NCBI GenBank assembly: GCA_046726235.1
Contig: JBKPAD010000005.1
Location: 1-64,000, forward strand
From: Nitricoxidireducens sp046726235
GTDB lineage: Bacteria > Pseudomonadota > Gammaproteobacteria > Burkholderiales > Rhodocyclaceae
Direction: 5' to 3'
Length of the DNA stretch: 64,000 nucleotides
Shown: in pieces, positions 33,523-41,795 of the stretch
Layout: every line of letters starts with the position of its first letter
How positions within the stretch are numbered: position 1 is the first letter of the stretch
Notes under the pieces: generated by a model
Seen by the model: only the letters and a program-made list of their open reading frames with translations
Database searches by the model: none
Told to the model about the DNA's origin: nothing
Made by a program: the position numbers and the translations under genes

Positions 33523-33786
33523 CTACTTGGCGGCGGGCTTGGCTTCCGGCGCGGCAGCGGGCTTCGCTTCCGGCTTGGCCTTGGCCTTCTCGGCCTTCTT
33601 CTCGTGCTTCACCTTCTTGACCTGCTTCTTCTCGACCGCGGCGGCGGGCGTCGCAGGCGTCGCGGGCGCTGCCGCGACAGCGGCCGGCTTGGCCTCGGCA
33701 GCCTTGGCGTCGGCCTTCGGGGCGTCGGCGGCGAAGGCGGATGCGGCGAACAGGGAAGCGAACAGGACGGTCAGGGTCTTCGACAT
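33523..33786 (-). CDS. Ala/Lys-rich exported small protein
   Basis: 87 residues. MSKTLTVLFASLFAASAFA is a clear signal peptide. The mature 68 residues are almost only Ala, Lys, Pro, Glu and Val, with a basic centre (KKQVKKVKHEKKAEKAKAK) flanked by repeated AKPAA/EAKPAA units. It is probably unfolded and could bind polyanions such as cell-wall or matrix polymers in the periplasm. AGGAG precedes the start. No family is recognised. Confidence 0.72.
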   Translation of the reverse strand: MSKTLTVLFASLFAASAFAADAPKADAKAAEAKPAAVAAAPATPATPAAAVEKKQVKKVKHEKKAEKAKAKPEAKPAAAPEAKPAAK

Positions 33787-33900
33787 TTTTACTCTCCTAG
33801 AGTGGGGCAACAACGTTGCTGCCTGTGTCGAACAACGCCCCGGCTGCCCGTTCGAGGACAAGCGTTACAAACGATTACAACCGCCTGTCCCGGCGTCAAC

Positions 33901-33927
33901 GAAAACGGCCGCCCGTAGGCGGCCGTT
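33901..33927 (-). terminator. rho-independent terminator of the cytochrome c' gene
   Basis: On the minus strand a perfect 10-bp stem (AACGGCCGCC/GGCGGCCGTT on the plus strand, loop CGTA) is followed by TTTTC. It lies 22 bases after the cytochrome c' stop. Confidence 0.85.
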
Positions 33928-33948
33928 GCGCGACGAGTCTTCGCCGGG

Positions 33949-34422
33949 CTACTTCTTCTCTTCTTTCCTGAACTTGTCATGGCAGGCCTTGCAGCTTTCG
34001 CCCAGCTTGCCGAACTGCGCCTTGACGGCGGCGGCGTCGCCGGTGGCGGCGACCTTCGCCATCTCGCCGGCTTCCTTGCCGTAGGCCATCGCCAGTTCCT
34101 TGACCTTGTCGCCTTCCTTGAAGAACTCCGGCTTGACGTTGGTCTCGTGGTTGCCGACACCCTTTTCGGTGGCCGGCTGGTAAAGCGCGCCCATGCCGGA
34201 CTTCGACATCGCCTCGATGACGTTCGCGGCCTGCACGACCTGGTCCTTGTTGAACGTGCCTTCGAGGTTGGCCTTGATGCGGCCCATGCTCCAGGCCATG
34301 GTCTGGTAGGCCGACTGGCGCCAGCGGATCTGGTCTTCGGCCTTGCCGATGACTTGCGCCGAGGCGGCGCCGGCGGCGAGAAGGGCGGCGAGGCCGAGGG
34401 CGAACGATTGGGTCTTCTTCAT
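33949..34422 (-). CDS. cytochrome c' (class II)
   Basis: 157 residues. The signal peptide MKKTQSFALGLAALLAAGAASA leads to a four-helix protein with the haem motif CKACHDKFR near the C-terminus, as in class II cytochromes c, and the usual RQSAYQTMAWSMGRIK N-terminal helix. Cytochromes c' are periplasmic and bind NO, conferring resistance. CGGAGA precedes the start at 34422. Confidence 0.93.
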   Translation of the reverse strand: MKKTQSFALGLAALLAAGAASAQVIGKAEDQIRWRQSAYQTMAWSMGRIKANLEGTFNKDQVVQAANVIEAMSKSGMGALYQPATEKGVGNHETNVKPEFFKEGDKVKELAMAYGKEAGEMAKVAATGDAAAVKAQFGKLGESCKACHDKFRKEEKK

Positions 34423-34453
34423 GAAGTTCTCCGCGTTGAGTTGGGGTGTCGAA

Positions 34454-34486
34454 CGTATGCCGGCGGGAAGACCCCGGCGGCATACG
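34454..34486 (-). terminator. stem-loop downstream of the DUF2322-like gene
   Basis: CGTATGCCGGCGGG pairs with CCCCGGCGGCATACG with one mismatch over about 14 bp. It lies just after the stop at 34488 and before the cytochrome c' gene. There is no clear T-tract. Confidence 0.45.
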
Positions 34487-34487
34487 G

Positions 34488-34820
34488 TCATTCTAGCCCC
34501 GCGCCGCCTGCGAAGACGTGCTTGACGCGCAACATGCCGCCCTCTGTGACCAAGGTCACCAAGCGGTCGATGTTCGGGTGCTTGCCCGGATGCGCCTGGG
34601 CGTCCGTGGCGTGCTCGGCGTAAAGCTCGACGCCCTTCTTCGCCGCTTCGGCGGTGATGGCGCCGTAGATCTGCCCGAGGTGGTTGTAGACGGCGAGCGA
34701 GCCGGCCTGGCCGGGCTTGTTCTCGATCGTCGCGACGACCTCGCCCTGCGCGTCGACCAGCTGGATGGCGGCGAGGTGCGAGACGCCGGGCAGCGCCTTG
34801 AGATTCTCGGCGAAACCCAT
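34488..34820 (-). CDS. DUF2322-like small protein
   Basis: 110 residues (MGFAENLKALPGVSHLAAIQLVDAQGEVVATIENKPGQAGSLAVYNHL... HATDAQAHPGKHPNIDRLVTLVTEG). The N-terminal FxENLxxLPxVxHLxAIxLxD and the central HPGKHPNIDRL match what I recall of DUF2322, a family of unknown function in betaproteobacteria and Neisseria. It lacks Cys and membrane segments, so is cytoplasmic. It lies one base after purB and is probably in its operon. Confidence 0.72.
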   Translation of the reverse strand: MGFAENLKALPGVSHLAAIQLVDAQGEVVATIENKPGQAGSLAVYNHLGQIYGAITAEAAKKGVELYAEHATDAQAHPGKHPNIDRLVTLVTEGGMLRVKHVFAGGAGLE

Positions 34821-34821
34821 G

Positions 34822-36189
34822 TCAGATGCCCTTCGCGAGTTCGACCGCCTTGCCGATGTAGTTGGCCGGCGTCATTTCGCGCAGGCGCGCCTTCTCGGCT
34901 TCGGGGATCGCCAACGTGTCGATGAAGGCGCGCAGCGCGTCGCGCTCGATGCCCTTGCCGCGCGTGAGTTCCTTCAACTGCTCGTACGGGTTGGGCACGC
35001 CGTAGCGGCGCATCACCGTCTGCACAGGCTCGGCCAGCACTTCCCAGCAGGCGTCGAGGTCTTCGGCCAGGCGCGCCGGGTTCGCCTCGAGCTTGTTGAG
35101 TCCGCGCAGCGTCGAATCGTAGGCGAGCACGACGTAGCCGAACGCGACGCCCATGTTGCGCAGCACCGTCGAGTCGGTGAGGTCGCGCTGCAGGCGCGAG
35201 ATCGGCAGCTTGTCGGCGAGGTGGCGCAGCACCGAGTTGGCGATGCCGAGGTTGCCTTCGGAGTTCTCGAAGTCGATCGGGTTGACCTTGTGCGGCATGG
35301 TCGACGAGCCGATCTCGCCGGCCTTGGTCTTCTGCTTGAAGTAGCCGAGCGAGATGTACTGCCAGATGTCGCGGTCGGCGTCGAGCAGGATGGTGTTGGC
35401 GCGCGCGATGGCGTCGAACAGCTCGGCCATCGCGTCGTGCGGCTCGATCTGGATCGTGTAGGGATTGAACTCGAGGCCGAAGGACTCGATGAAGCGGCGA
35501 TTGAAGCCTTCCCAGTCGAAGTCGGGATACGCCGAGAGATGCGCGTTGTAGTTGCCGACGGCGCCGTTGAACTTGGCCATCATGTTGACGCCGGCAATGC
35601 GCTCTCGGGCGCGCAGCAGGCGCGCGGCGATGTTCGCCATCTCCTTGCCGAGCGTGGTCGGCGTCGCCGGCTGGCCATGCGTGCGCGCCAGCATCGGCAG
35701 CTCGGCGAGCTCGTGCGCGAGCGTGCGGAAGCGTTCGACGACGCGGCCGAAGTTCGGCAGCAGGATCTGGTCGCGCGCTTCCTTGAGCATCAGCGCATGC
35801 GAGACGTTGTTGATGTCTTCCGAGGTGCAGCCGAAGTGGATGAACTCGGAGACGCGCATCACTTCGGCGTTGTTGGCGAAGCGCTGCTTGAGCCAGTATT
35901 CGACCGCCTTTACGTCGTGATTGGTGGTCGCCTCGATCTTCTTGACGGCGTCGGCGTCGGAGACGGCGAAACCGGAGACGACGAGGTCGAGTTCGGCGAT
36001 GGTGTCGCTCGAGAAGGCGGCGACTTCAGCGATCTCGGGCGCGGCGGCAAGCGCCTTCAGCCATTCGATCTCGACGCGAATCCGGTTGCGGATGAGGCCG
36101 AATTCGGAGAAGTGGACACGTAGCGGTTCGACCTTCGCCGCATAGCGGCCGTCGAGCGGGGAAAGGGCTGTCAGCGCAGTCAGGGACAT
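34822..36189 (-). CDS. purB: adenylosuccinate lyase
   Basis: 455 residues, the length of the E. coli-type enzyme. The fumarase/aspartase signature GSSTMPHKVNPIDFEN is intact. TSEDINN, a THGQPATPTTLGKE segment with the catalytic His, and LSPLDGRYAAKVEPLR at the N-terminus agree. It cleaves SAICAR and adenylosuccinate in purine synthesis, releasing fumarate. Confidence 0.97.
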   Translation of the reverse strand: MSLTALTALSPLDGRYAAKVEPLRVHFSEFGLIRNRIRVEIEWLKALAAAPEIAEVAAFSSDTIAELDLVVSGFAVSDADAVKKIEATTNHDVKAVEYWLKQRFANNAEVMRVSEFIHFGCTSEDINNVSHALMLKEARDQILLPNFGRVVERFRTLAHELAELPMLARTHGQPATPTTLGKEMANIAARLLRARERIAGVNMMAKFNGAVGNYNAHLSAYPDFDWEGFNRRFIESFGLEFNPYTIQIEPHDAMAELFDAIARANTILLDADRDIWQYISLGYFKQKTKAGEIGSSTMPHKVNPIDFENSEGNLGIANSVLRHLADKLPISRLQRDLTDSTVLRNMGVAFGYVVLAYDSTLRGLNKLEANPARLAEDLDACWEVLAEPVQTVMRRYGVPNPYEQLKELTRGKGIERDALRAFIDTLAIPEAEKARLREMTPANYIGKAVELAKGI

Positions 36190-36290
36190 GGGTTGGAATC
36201 CTCGAAAAACCGCGCCAATTCTACCATGCAGGCAGGATGGTCACTCCGCGCGCGGGCCTGAAAGGACCCTGTAAGCGAAGTGGCCGATGA

Positions 36291-36296
36291 TACAAT
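36291..36296 (+). promoter_or_regulatory. possible -10 element of the GST gene
   Basis: TACAAT lies 36 bases before the GST start in the divergent purB/GST gap. The -35 region is poor, so only the -10 match supports it. Confidence 0.3.
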
Positions 36297-36332
36297 TCGC
36301 ACGCCTACAAGAGCATCCGGGTTCCCCAAAAA

Positions 36333-36941
36333 ATGAAGTTGATCGGTTCGCTTACCAGCCCCTACGTCCGCAAGACCCGCGTCGTCCTCGCCGAGAAGAA
36401 GATCGACTACGACTTCGTGCTCGAGTCCCCGTGGGTCGAAGGCAACGCGGTGGTCAAGTACAACCCGCTCGGCAAGATTCCGGTCCTGGTGCTCGACGAC
36501 GACAGCACGCTGTTCGATTCGCGCGTGATCGTCGAGTACCTCGACAACATGACGCCGAACAACAAGCTGCTGCCCGCCTCCGGCCGCGAACGCATCTCCG
36601 TCAAGCGCTGGGAAGCGCTGGCCGACGGCATCTGCGATGCCGCCGCCGCGGCCTTCCTCGAAGCCAAGCGCCCGAAGAAGATGCAGGACCCGTCGTGGAT
36701 CGAGCGCCAGCGCGGCAAGGTCGCCGCCGGCCTCGAAGCGCTGTCGGAAGAAGTCGGCGAATCGCCCTGGTGCTTCGGCAACTCGATGTCGCTGGCCGAC
36801 ATCGCCGTCGGCGCCGCGCTCGGCTATCTGGTGTTCCGCTTCGGCGACATCGACTGGCAGACCGCCCATCCGAATCTCGCCAGGCTCTACGAGAAGCTGA
36901 TGCAGCGGGCGTCGTTCCAGGAGACGATCCCGCAGGGCTGA
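36333..36941 (+). CDS. glutathione S-transferase family protein
   Basis: 202 residues. The N-terminal thioredoxin-like domain has MKLIGSLTSPYVRKTRVVLAEKKI, with a Ser at the active position, and a cis-Pro region GKIPVLVLDDDSTLFDSRVIVEYL. The C-terminal domain is helical with SLADIAVGAALGYL. It resembles YibF-type GSTs. Substrate unknown; detoxification or stress roles are usual in the family. Confidence 0.88.
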   Translation: MKLIGSLTSPYVRKTRVVLAEKKIDYDFVLESPWVEGNAVVKYNPLGKIPVLVLDDDSTLFDSRVIVEYLDNMTPNNKLLPASGRERISVKRWEALADGICDAAAAAFLEAKRPKKMQDPSWIERQRGKVAAGLEALSEEVGESPWCFGNSMSLADIAVGAALGYLVFRFGDIDWQTAHPNLARLYEKLMQRASFQETIPQG

Positions 36942-36972
36942 ACGCCCGGCGGCGCGTTCTCCGCGCGCCGAC

Positions 36973-38064
36973 TCAGACGATGATGCCGCCCCCCAGGCAG
37001 ACGCGGCTCTCGTACACCACCACCGACTGACCCGGCGTCACGGCCCATTGCGGCGCCGCGAAGGCGATCTCGCAGCGCCCGTCGTCCACACTCTCGATCT
37101 CGCAGGCGGCATCGGGCATGCGATAGCGCGTCTTCGCCGCGTAGACCCAGTGCGTGTGCGGCATGCGGCCGGCGATCCACGACAGGCTTTCGGCGGCGAG
37201 CCGCTCGCGCATCAGGGCCGGATGCTCGTGGCCCTGGACGACATAGAGCACGTTCTTGTCCATGTCCTTCTTCGCCACGTACCACGGCTCCTCGGGCGCG
37301 CCGCGCACACCGCCGATGCCGAGGCCTTCGCGCTGGCCGAGCGTGTAGTACATCAGGCCCTCGTGCCGGCCGATGACACGGTCGGCATCGAGCGCGCGAA
37401 TCTCGCCGGGCTTCTTCGGCAGGTAGCGCGCGAGGAATTCGCGGAACGGCCGCTCGCCGATGAAGCAGATGCCGGTCGAATCCTTCTTGCCGTGGTTGGC
37501 GAGGCCGGCTTCGGCGGCGATCTTGCGCACGTCGCGCTTGTAGAGGTGGCCGACCGGGAACAGCGTCTTCGCCAGCTGCGCCTGGTTGAGGCGATAGAGG
37601 AAGTAGCTCTGGTCCTTGGTGCCGTCCTCAGCCTTCATGAGCTGGTATTCGAGGCCCCAGTCGCCGCGGAACTCGCGCACCTGCGCGTAGTGGCCGGTGG
37701 CAATCTTCTCGGCGCCGAGCTGCACGGCGTGGTCGAGGAAGGCCTTGAACTTGATCTCGGAGTTGCAGAGCACGTCCGGGTTCGGCGTGCGGCCGGCCTG
37801 GTACTCGCGCAGGAAGTCCGCGAACACGCGCTCCTTGTATTCGGCCGAGAAGTTGGCCACTTCGAGGTCGATGCCTATGACGTCGGCGGCGGCGGCGGCG
37901 TCGATCAGGTCCTGGCGCGACGAGCAGTAGTCGGCATCGTCGTCGTCCTCCCAGTTCTTCATGAACAGGCCGACCACGTCATGGCCGGCGCGCTTCAGCA
38001 GCAGCGCGGCGACCGAAGAGTCGACACCGCCCGACATGCCGACGATTACTTTTTGTGCAGCCAT
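36973..38064 (-). CDS. mnmA: tRNA 2-thiouridylase MnmA
   Basis: 363 residues. The PP-loop is VIVGMSGGVDSSVAALLL, the first catalytic Cys lies in NPDVLCNSEIKF and the second in DSTGICFIGERPFREFL. A C-terminal beta-barrel domain completes the family layout. It thiolates U34 of tRNA Glu, Gln and Lys with sulphur relayed by TusE. The stop is 31 bases from the convergent GST gene. Confidence 0.96.
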   Translation of the reverse strand: MAAQKVIVGMSGGVDSSVAALLLKRAGHDVVGLFMKNWEDDDDADYCSSRQDLIDAAAAADVIGIDLEVANFSAEYKERVFADFLREYQAGRTPNPDVLCNSEIKFKAFLDHAVQLGAEKIATGHYAQVREFRGDWGLEYQLMKAEDGTKDQSYFLYRLNQAQLAKTLFPVGHLYKRDVRKIAAEAGLANHGKKDSTGICFIGERPFREFLARYLPKKPGEIRALDADRVIGRHEGLMYYTLGQREGLGIGGVRGAPEEPWYVAKKDMDKNVLYVVQGHEHPALMRERLAAESLSWIAGRMPHTHWVYAAKTRYRMPDAACEIESVDDGRCEIAFAAPQWAVTPGQSVVVYESRVCLGGGIIV

Positions 38065-38074
38065 TTGCTTCCTC

Positions 38075-38641
38075 TCATTCCTCTTCGCCTTCGCCGGCGA
38101 ACCAGTCTTCCAGCGGCAGGATCACCGCCGGCCGGCCATTGTCGCGAAACCAGCTGTCGACGACGTAGCGCTCGGGCTTCGGATGCTCGGGATCGCGCAC
38201 CGGCCCGAGTTCCTCGATCACCGCAGAATAGTGCTGAAAGAGGAAGAAACGCAGGCGCCGCTCCGGGAACAGCACGCGATGGAAGCGCAGCCAGCCGCGC
38301 TCTTCGATCATATCGAGGAAGCGCGTCGTCGTCGTCGAATGATCGATGCAGTCCATCCGGCCGTGGTCGCCCTCGTCGGCGACGTTGCCGCCGCGGTCCG
38401 CTCGTATCGGCGTCTGCTCTCCCGCCCACGCGTAGAGCCGGCCGACCGCGAGCGACAGCGCGGCGCGTTCCTGCTCCGGGGTCTGGGCGGCGTTAAGCAT
38501 GCGGCGGACGATCTCGAGGCGCTCGTCGGAGAACAGCGCCATCTCCTCGGCGGCGCAGCCATAGTTGTAGCAGACGGCCACCATCTCGTCGGCATTGGCG
38601 AGGCCGGCCGCGGCCGCCAGCGCGACGGCTGCCCAGCGCAT
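38075..38641 (-). CDS. exported protein with possible Cys-His-Asp catalytic triad
   Basis: 188 residues. The signal peptide MRWAAVALAAAAGLANA is followed by a VCYNYGCAAEEM cysteine pair. Strong-looking motifs RMDCIDHSTTTTRFLD (Cys98), FLFQHYSAVIEEL (His137) and YVVDSWFRDNGRPAVILPLEDW (Asp162) come in the order used by transglutaminase/papain-like hydrolases. That is an inference from pattern, not a match to a named family. The start overlaps the Nudix stop as TGATG, and the 3' end is ten bases from mnmA, so these genes form one operon. Confidence 0.72.
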   Translation of the reverse strand: MRWAAVALAAAAGLANADEMVAVCYNYGCAAEEMALFSDERLEIVRRMLNAAQTPEQERAALSLAVGRLYAWAGEQTPIRADRGGNVADEGDHGRMDCIDHSTTTTRFLDMIEERGWLRFHRVLFPERRLRFFLFQHYSAVIEELGPVRDPEHPKPERYVVDSWFRDNGRPAVILPLEDWFAGEGEEE

Positions 38642-39093
38642 CAGTCGTAGTGCCGGATCAGGTCGAGCGGAAAGCGGCGGCCGGCGCGGTAGTCCTGCAC
38701 GCATTGCCAGATCAGCGGGCTGCGGTGGCGCGGGCGCGTCGCCTCGATCTCCTCCGGCGTCATCCAGACCGCGCGCAGGATGCCTTGGTCGAGCGCACGC
38801 CCGGCTTCGTGATCGCCGAGTTCGCCGGCAAAGGCGAAGCGCAGGTAGGTGATGTCGCCCTGCGGCCGCGGCCACTGGTAGACGCCGACCAGCGCCGTCG
38901 GCGCGAAATGCCAGGCGGTCTCCTCCAGCGCCTCGCGCGCGCAGGCGGCGACCAGCGATTCGCCGTCGTCGAGATGCCCGGCCGGCTGGTTGAAGCGGAT
39001 GCCGTCGTCGGTCTCCTCCTCGACCAGCAGGAAGGAGCCGTTGCGCTCGATCAGCGCGGCGACGGTGACGTTGGGTTTCCAGATGGTGCTCAT
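38641..39093 (-). CDS. nudJ: Nudix hydrolase, NudJ-like
   Basis: 150 residues. The Nudix box GHLDDGESLVAACAREALEETA is complete (G-x5-E-x7-RE-x2-EE). The N-terminal KPNVTVAALIERNGSFLLVEEET and the final YRAGRRFPLDLIRHY resemble NudJ, a phosphatase acting on nucleoside and thiamine pyrophosphates. The start at 39093 matches the family; the longer frame reads into the divergent ilvE promoter. It is coupled to the downstream exported-protein gene. Confidence 0.87.
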   Translation of the reverse strand: MSTIWKPNVTVAALIERNGSFLLVEEETDDGIRFNQPAGHLDDGESLVAACAREALEETAWHFAPTALVGVYQWPRPQGDITYLRFAFAGELGDHEAGRALDQGILRAVWMTPEEIEATRPRHRSPLIWQCVQDYRAGRRFPLDLIRHYD

Positions 39094-39163
39094 AGGCAGG
39101 ATTTTAGCGCGCATAAATCCGCTAAAATCCCGCTCTCGTCTTAGAACCGCTGGAGATTCCGAA

Positions 39164-40084
39164 ATGTCCATGGCCGACCGCGACGGCTTCATCTGGTACG
39201 ACGGCAAGCTCGTGCCCTGGCGCGATGCCACCACGCACGTGCTGACCCACTCCCTGCATTACGGCCTGGCCGTGTTCGAGGGCGTGCGTGCGTACAAGAC
39301 CGTCAACGGCACGGCCATCTTCCGGCTCAAGGAACATACCGACCGGCTGTTCAACTCTGCCCACATCTACCGCATGCCGATGCCGTGGGACAAGGAAACG
39401 CTGATGGAAGCGCAGAAGGAAGTCGTGCGCGCCAACAAGCTCGAGTCCTGCTACCTGCGCCCGCTGGCCTTCTACGGCTCCGAGAAGATGGGCGTGTCGC
39501 CGAAGGGCGCCAAGACGCACGTCGCGATCGCCGCCTGGCCCTGGGGCGCCTACCTCGGCGAGGAGGGCATGGAGAAGGGCATTCGCGTCAAGACTTCCAG
39601 CTTCGCCCGCCACCACGTCAACGTCTCGATGTGCCGCGCCAAGTATTCCGGCACCTACGCCAACTCGATCCTCGCCAACATGGAAGCGACTGAGCACGGC
39701 TACGACGAGGCGCTGCTGCTCGACGTCGACGGCTTTGTCGCCGAAGGCGCGGGCGAGAACCTGTTCGTCGTCAAGGACGGCCAGATCTACGAGCCGGAAA
39801 TCGCCTCTGCGCTGGTCGGCATCACGCGCGCCACGGTGCACACGCTGGCGAAGGAGCTCGGCTACACCGTGGTGTCGAAGCGCCTGACGCGCGACGACAT
39901 CTACATCGCCGACGAAGCCTTCTTCACCGGCACCGCCGCCGAAGTGACGCCGATCCGCGAGCTCGACGGCCGCCAGATCGGCGCCGGCCATCGCGGCCCC
40001 ATCACCACCAAGATCCAGAGCCTGTTCTTCGACGTGGTCAACGGCCGTGCGCCGGCCCACGCCGACTGGCTCGCCGCCGTTTGA
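39164..40084 (+). CDS. ilvE: branched-chain amino acid aminotransferase
   Basis: 306 residues, class IV PLP enzyme. It has MADRDGFIWYDGKLVPWRDATTHVLTHSLHYGLAVFEGVRAY, a conserved MCRAKYSGTYANSILANMEA region containing the PLP lysine area, and a GAGENLFVVKDG loop. It carries out the last step of Leu, Ile and Val synthesis. GGAGA precedes the start, and TAAAAT near 39122 is a plausible -10. Confidence 0.94.
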   Translation: MSMADRDGFIWYDGKLVPWRDATTHVLTHSLHYGLAVFEGVRAYKTVNGTAIFRLKEHTDRLFNSAHIYRMPMPWDKETLMEAQKEVVRANKLESCYLRPLAFYGSEKMGVSPKGAKTHVAIAAWPWGAYLGEEGMEKGIRVKTSSFARHHVNVSMCRAKYSGTYANSILANMEATEHGYDEALLLDVDGFVAEGAGENLFVVKDGQIYEPEIASALVGITRATVHTLAKELGYTVVSKRLTRDDIYIADEAFFTGTAAEVTPIRELDGRQIGAGHRGPITTKIQSLFFDVVNGRAPAHADWLAAV

Positions 40085-40092
40085 GGCCCGTC

Positions 40093-40296
40093 ATGACCAC
40101 CCAGCTCGACGAAAAGACCCGCAGCGTCGCCGTCACCGCCGACGACCTGCCCCTGCACTGCCCGCGCCCGGGCGCACCATTGTGGGCGCGCCATCCGCGC
40201 GTGTTCCTCGACGTGCTGAAGCAGGACGAGACCGCCTGCCCGTATTGCGGCACCGTCTACCGCTTCACCGGGGAGCGCCCGAAGGGCCATCACTAA
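40093..40296 (+). CDS. zinc-finger domain protein (zf-CHCC type)
   Basis: 67 residues. HCPRPGAPLWARHPRVFLDV and ACPYCGTVYRF provide the Cys-His-Cys-Cys set of the small zf-CHCC family, which is related to the mitochondrial complex I subunit NDUFS6. It lies between ilvE (8-bp gap) and waaF (6-bp gap), the common betaproteobacterial order. Function is not established. Confidence 0.86.
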   Translation: MTTQLDEKTRSVAVTADDLPLHCPRPGAPLWARHPRVFLDVLKQDETACPYCGTVYRFTGERPKGHH

Positions 40297-40302
40297 GGCG
40301 CC

Positions 40303-41304
40303 ATGAAGATCCTGGTCGTCGCGCCTTCATGGATCGGCGACACGGTCCTCGCCCAGCCGCTGCTGGCACGCCTGCACCAGCGGCATCCCGGCCTCGAACT
40401 CGACGTCCTCGCGGCGAAGTGGAGCGCGCCGCTGTTGCAGCGCATGCCGGAGGTGCGGCGCGTCGTCGACAGCCCCTTCGGCCACGGCGAGCTCAAGCTA
40501 GGCGCGCGCTGGCAACTTGCCCGGCGCCTCGCCGCCGAGCGCTATGACGAAGCGGTGGTCCTGCCGAATTCCCTCAAGTCGGCGCTGATTCCCTTCCTCG
40601 CCGGCATTCCCAGGCGCACCGGCTACAAGGGCGAATCGCGCTTCGGCCTGATCAACAACATGCACCGGCTCGACAAGGCGCGCCATCCGCGCTTGGTCGA
40701 CCGCTACGCCCAGCTCGCCGAGCCGGCCGGCCGGGAATCGGGCGCGCCGTTGCCCCTGCCCCACCTGACGTCGTCGCCCGAGCAGCAGCGACGTGCGCGC
40801 GAAGCGCTCGACCTTCCGCTCGACGGGGCGCCGATCGTCTTCTGCCCCGGCGCGGAGTACGGTCCCGCGAAGCGCTGGCCGCCGCGCCACTTCGCCGCGC
40901 TGGCCGCGATGGCCGGCAGCGCCGATGACCCGGTCTGGCTCGTGGGCTCGCCGAAGGACGCCGCGGCCGGCGACAAGATCGAGAAGCTCGCGCACGGCAC
41001 GGCCATCAATCTCTGCGGCCGCACCACGCTCGAGCAGGCGATCGACCTGCTGGCCGCGGCGCGGCATGTCGTCAGCAACGACTCGGGGCTGATGCACGTG
41101 GCCGCCGCGCTTGACCGTCCCCTGGTCGCGGTCTTCGGCTCGTCGAGCGTCGACTACACGCCGCCGATGTCGCCGCATGCGAAAATCGTATCCCTTGGAC
41201 TCGAATGCAGCCCCTGCTTTAAGCGCGACTGTCCGCTCGGGCATCTGCAGTGCCTGAACGACCTGACGCCGGAACAGGTGCTGGAGGCGATGCGCAGCCG
41301 ATGA
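40303..41304 (+). CDS. waaF: ADP-heptose:LPS heptosyltransferase II
   Basis: 333 residues of the GT9 family. The N-terminal MKILVVAPSWIGDTVLAQPLLARL, FCPGAEYGPAKRWP, VWLVGSPKD, a VSNDSGLMHVAAALDRPLVAVFGSS donor-binding stretch and SLGLECSPCFKRDCPLGHLQCLNDL are the WaaF pattern. It adds the second heptose to the LPS inner core. It overlaps the following gene by ATGA. Confidence 0.95.
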   Translation: MKILVVAPSWIGDTVLAQPLLARLHQRHPGLELDVLAAKWSAPLLQRMPEVRRVVDSPFGHGELKLGARWQLARRLAAERYDEAVVLPNSLKSALIPFLAGIPRRTGYKGESRFGLINNMHRLDKARHPRLVDRYAQLAEPAGRESGAPLPLPHLTSSPEQQRRAREALDLPLDGAPIVFCPGAEYGPAKRWPPRHFAALAAMAGSADDPVWLVGSPKDAAAGDKIEKLAHGTAINLCGRTTLEQAIDLLAAARHVVSNDSGLMHVAAALDRPLVAVFGSSSVDYTPPMSPHAKIVSLGLECSPCFKRDCPLGHLQCLNDLTPEQVLEAMRSR

Positions 41305-41720
41305 CAAAGAACATCTACACCACGCCGCAGGATGCCGAAACCGCCTTCTACGAGGCGCTCGAGCGCTCGGACATCGACGCCATCATGGCGGTGTTCGCCG
41401 AAGACGAAGAGATCGTCTGCGTCCATCCCGGCGGTCCGCGCCACTCCGGTTACGCCGCGATCCGCGAAGCCTGGCGGCGCGTCTTCGCCGCCGGCACCCG
41501 ACTGCAGGTGAAGCTGGTCAATCCCTGCGTCGTACAGACACCGTTCACGGCGGTGCACAGCGTGCTCGAGCAGGTCAGCGTCGGCGACGAAGCCGCGAAC
41601 CGCGCGCCCGTCATCGCCACCAATGTTTACGTGCGCGGGCCGCTCGGCTGGCGCATGATCGTGCACCACGCCTCGCCGGCGCCGCCCTCTGCCGCCGAGG
41701 CGCCGAAGACCTTGCACTAG
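41301..41720 (+). CDS. NTF2-like (SnoaL/DUF4440-type) protein
   Basis: 139 residues with DAETAFYEALERSDIDAIMAVFAEDEEIVCVHPGGPRHSGYAAIREAWRRVF, the typical cone-shaped NTF2-like fold, and a terminal WRMIVHHASPAP. Family members are ketosteroid isomerase-like enzymes or binding proteins; no specific substrate can be read. It is coupled to waaF by a 4-base overlap. Confidence 0.8.
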   Translation: MTKNIYTTPQDAETAFYEALERSDIDAIMAVFAEDEEIVCVHPGGPRHSGYAAIREAWRRVFAAGTRLQVKLVNPCVVQTPFTAVHSVLEQVSVGDEAANRAPVIATNVYVRGPLGWRMIVHHASPAPPSAAEAPKTLH

Positions 41721-41795
41721 CCGCGCGACGCGTTTTCGCCGCTTGCGGCCCGCATGCGATAATCGCCCGACCCCATCGTCGTCGAGAGAGAAGCC

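Noticed and set aside
34546..34559. GTGACCAAGGTCAC as a regulatory site shared with 61778-61791
   Set aside because: This copy lies inside a coding region where LVT-LVT codons explain it; kept only as a weak feature at the intergenic copy.
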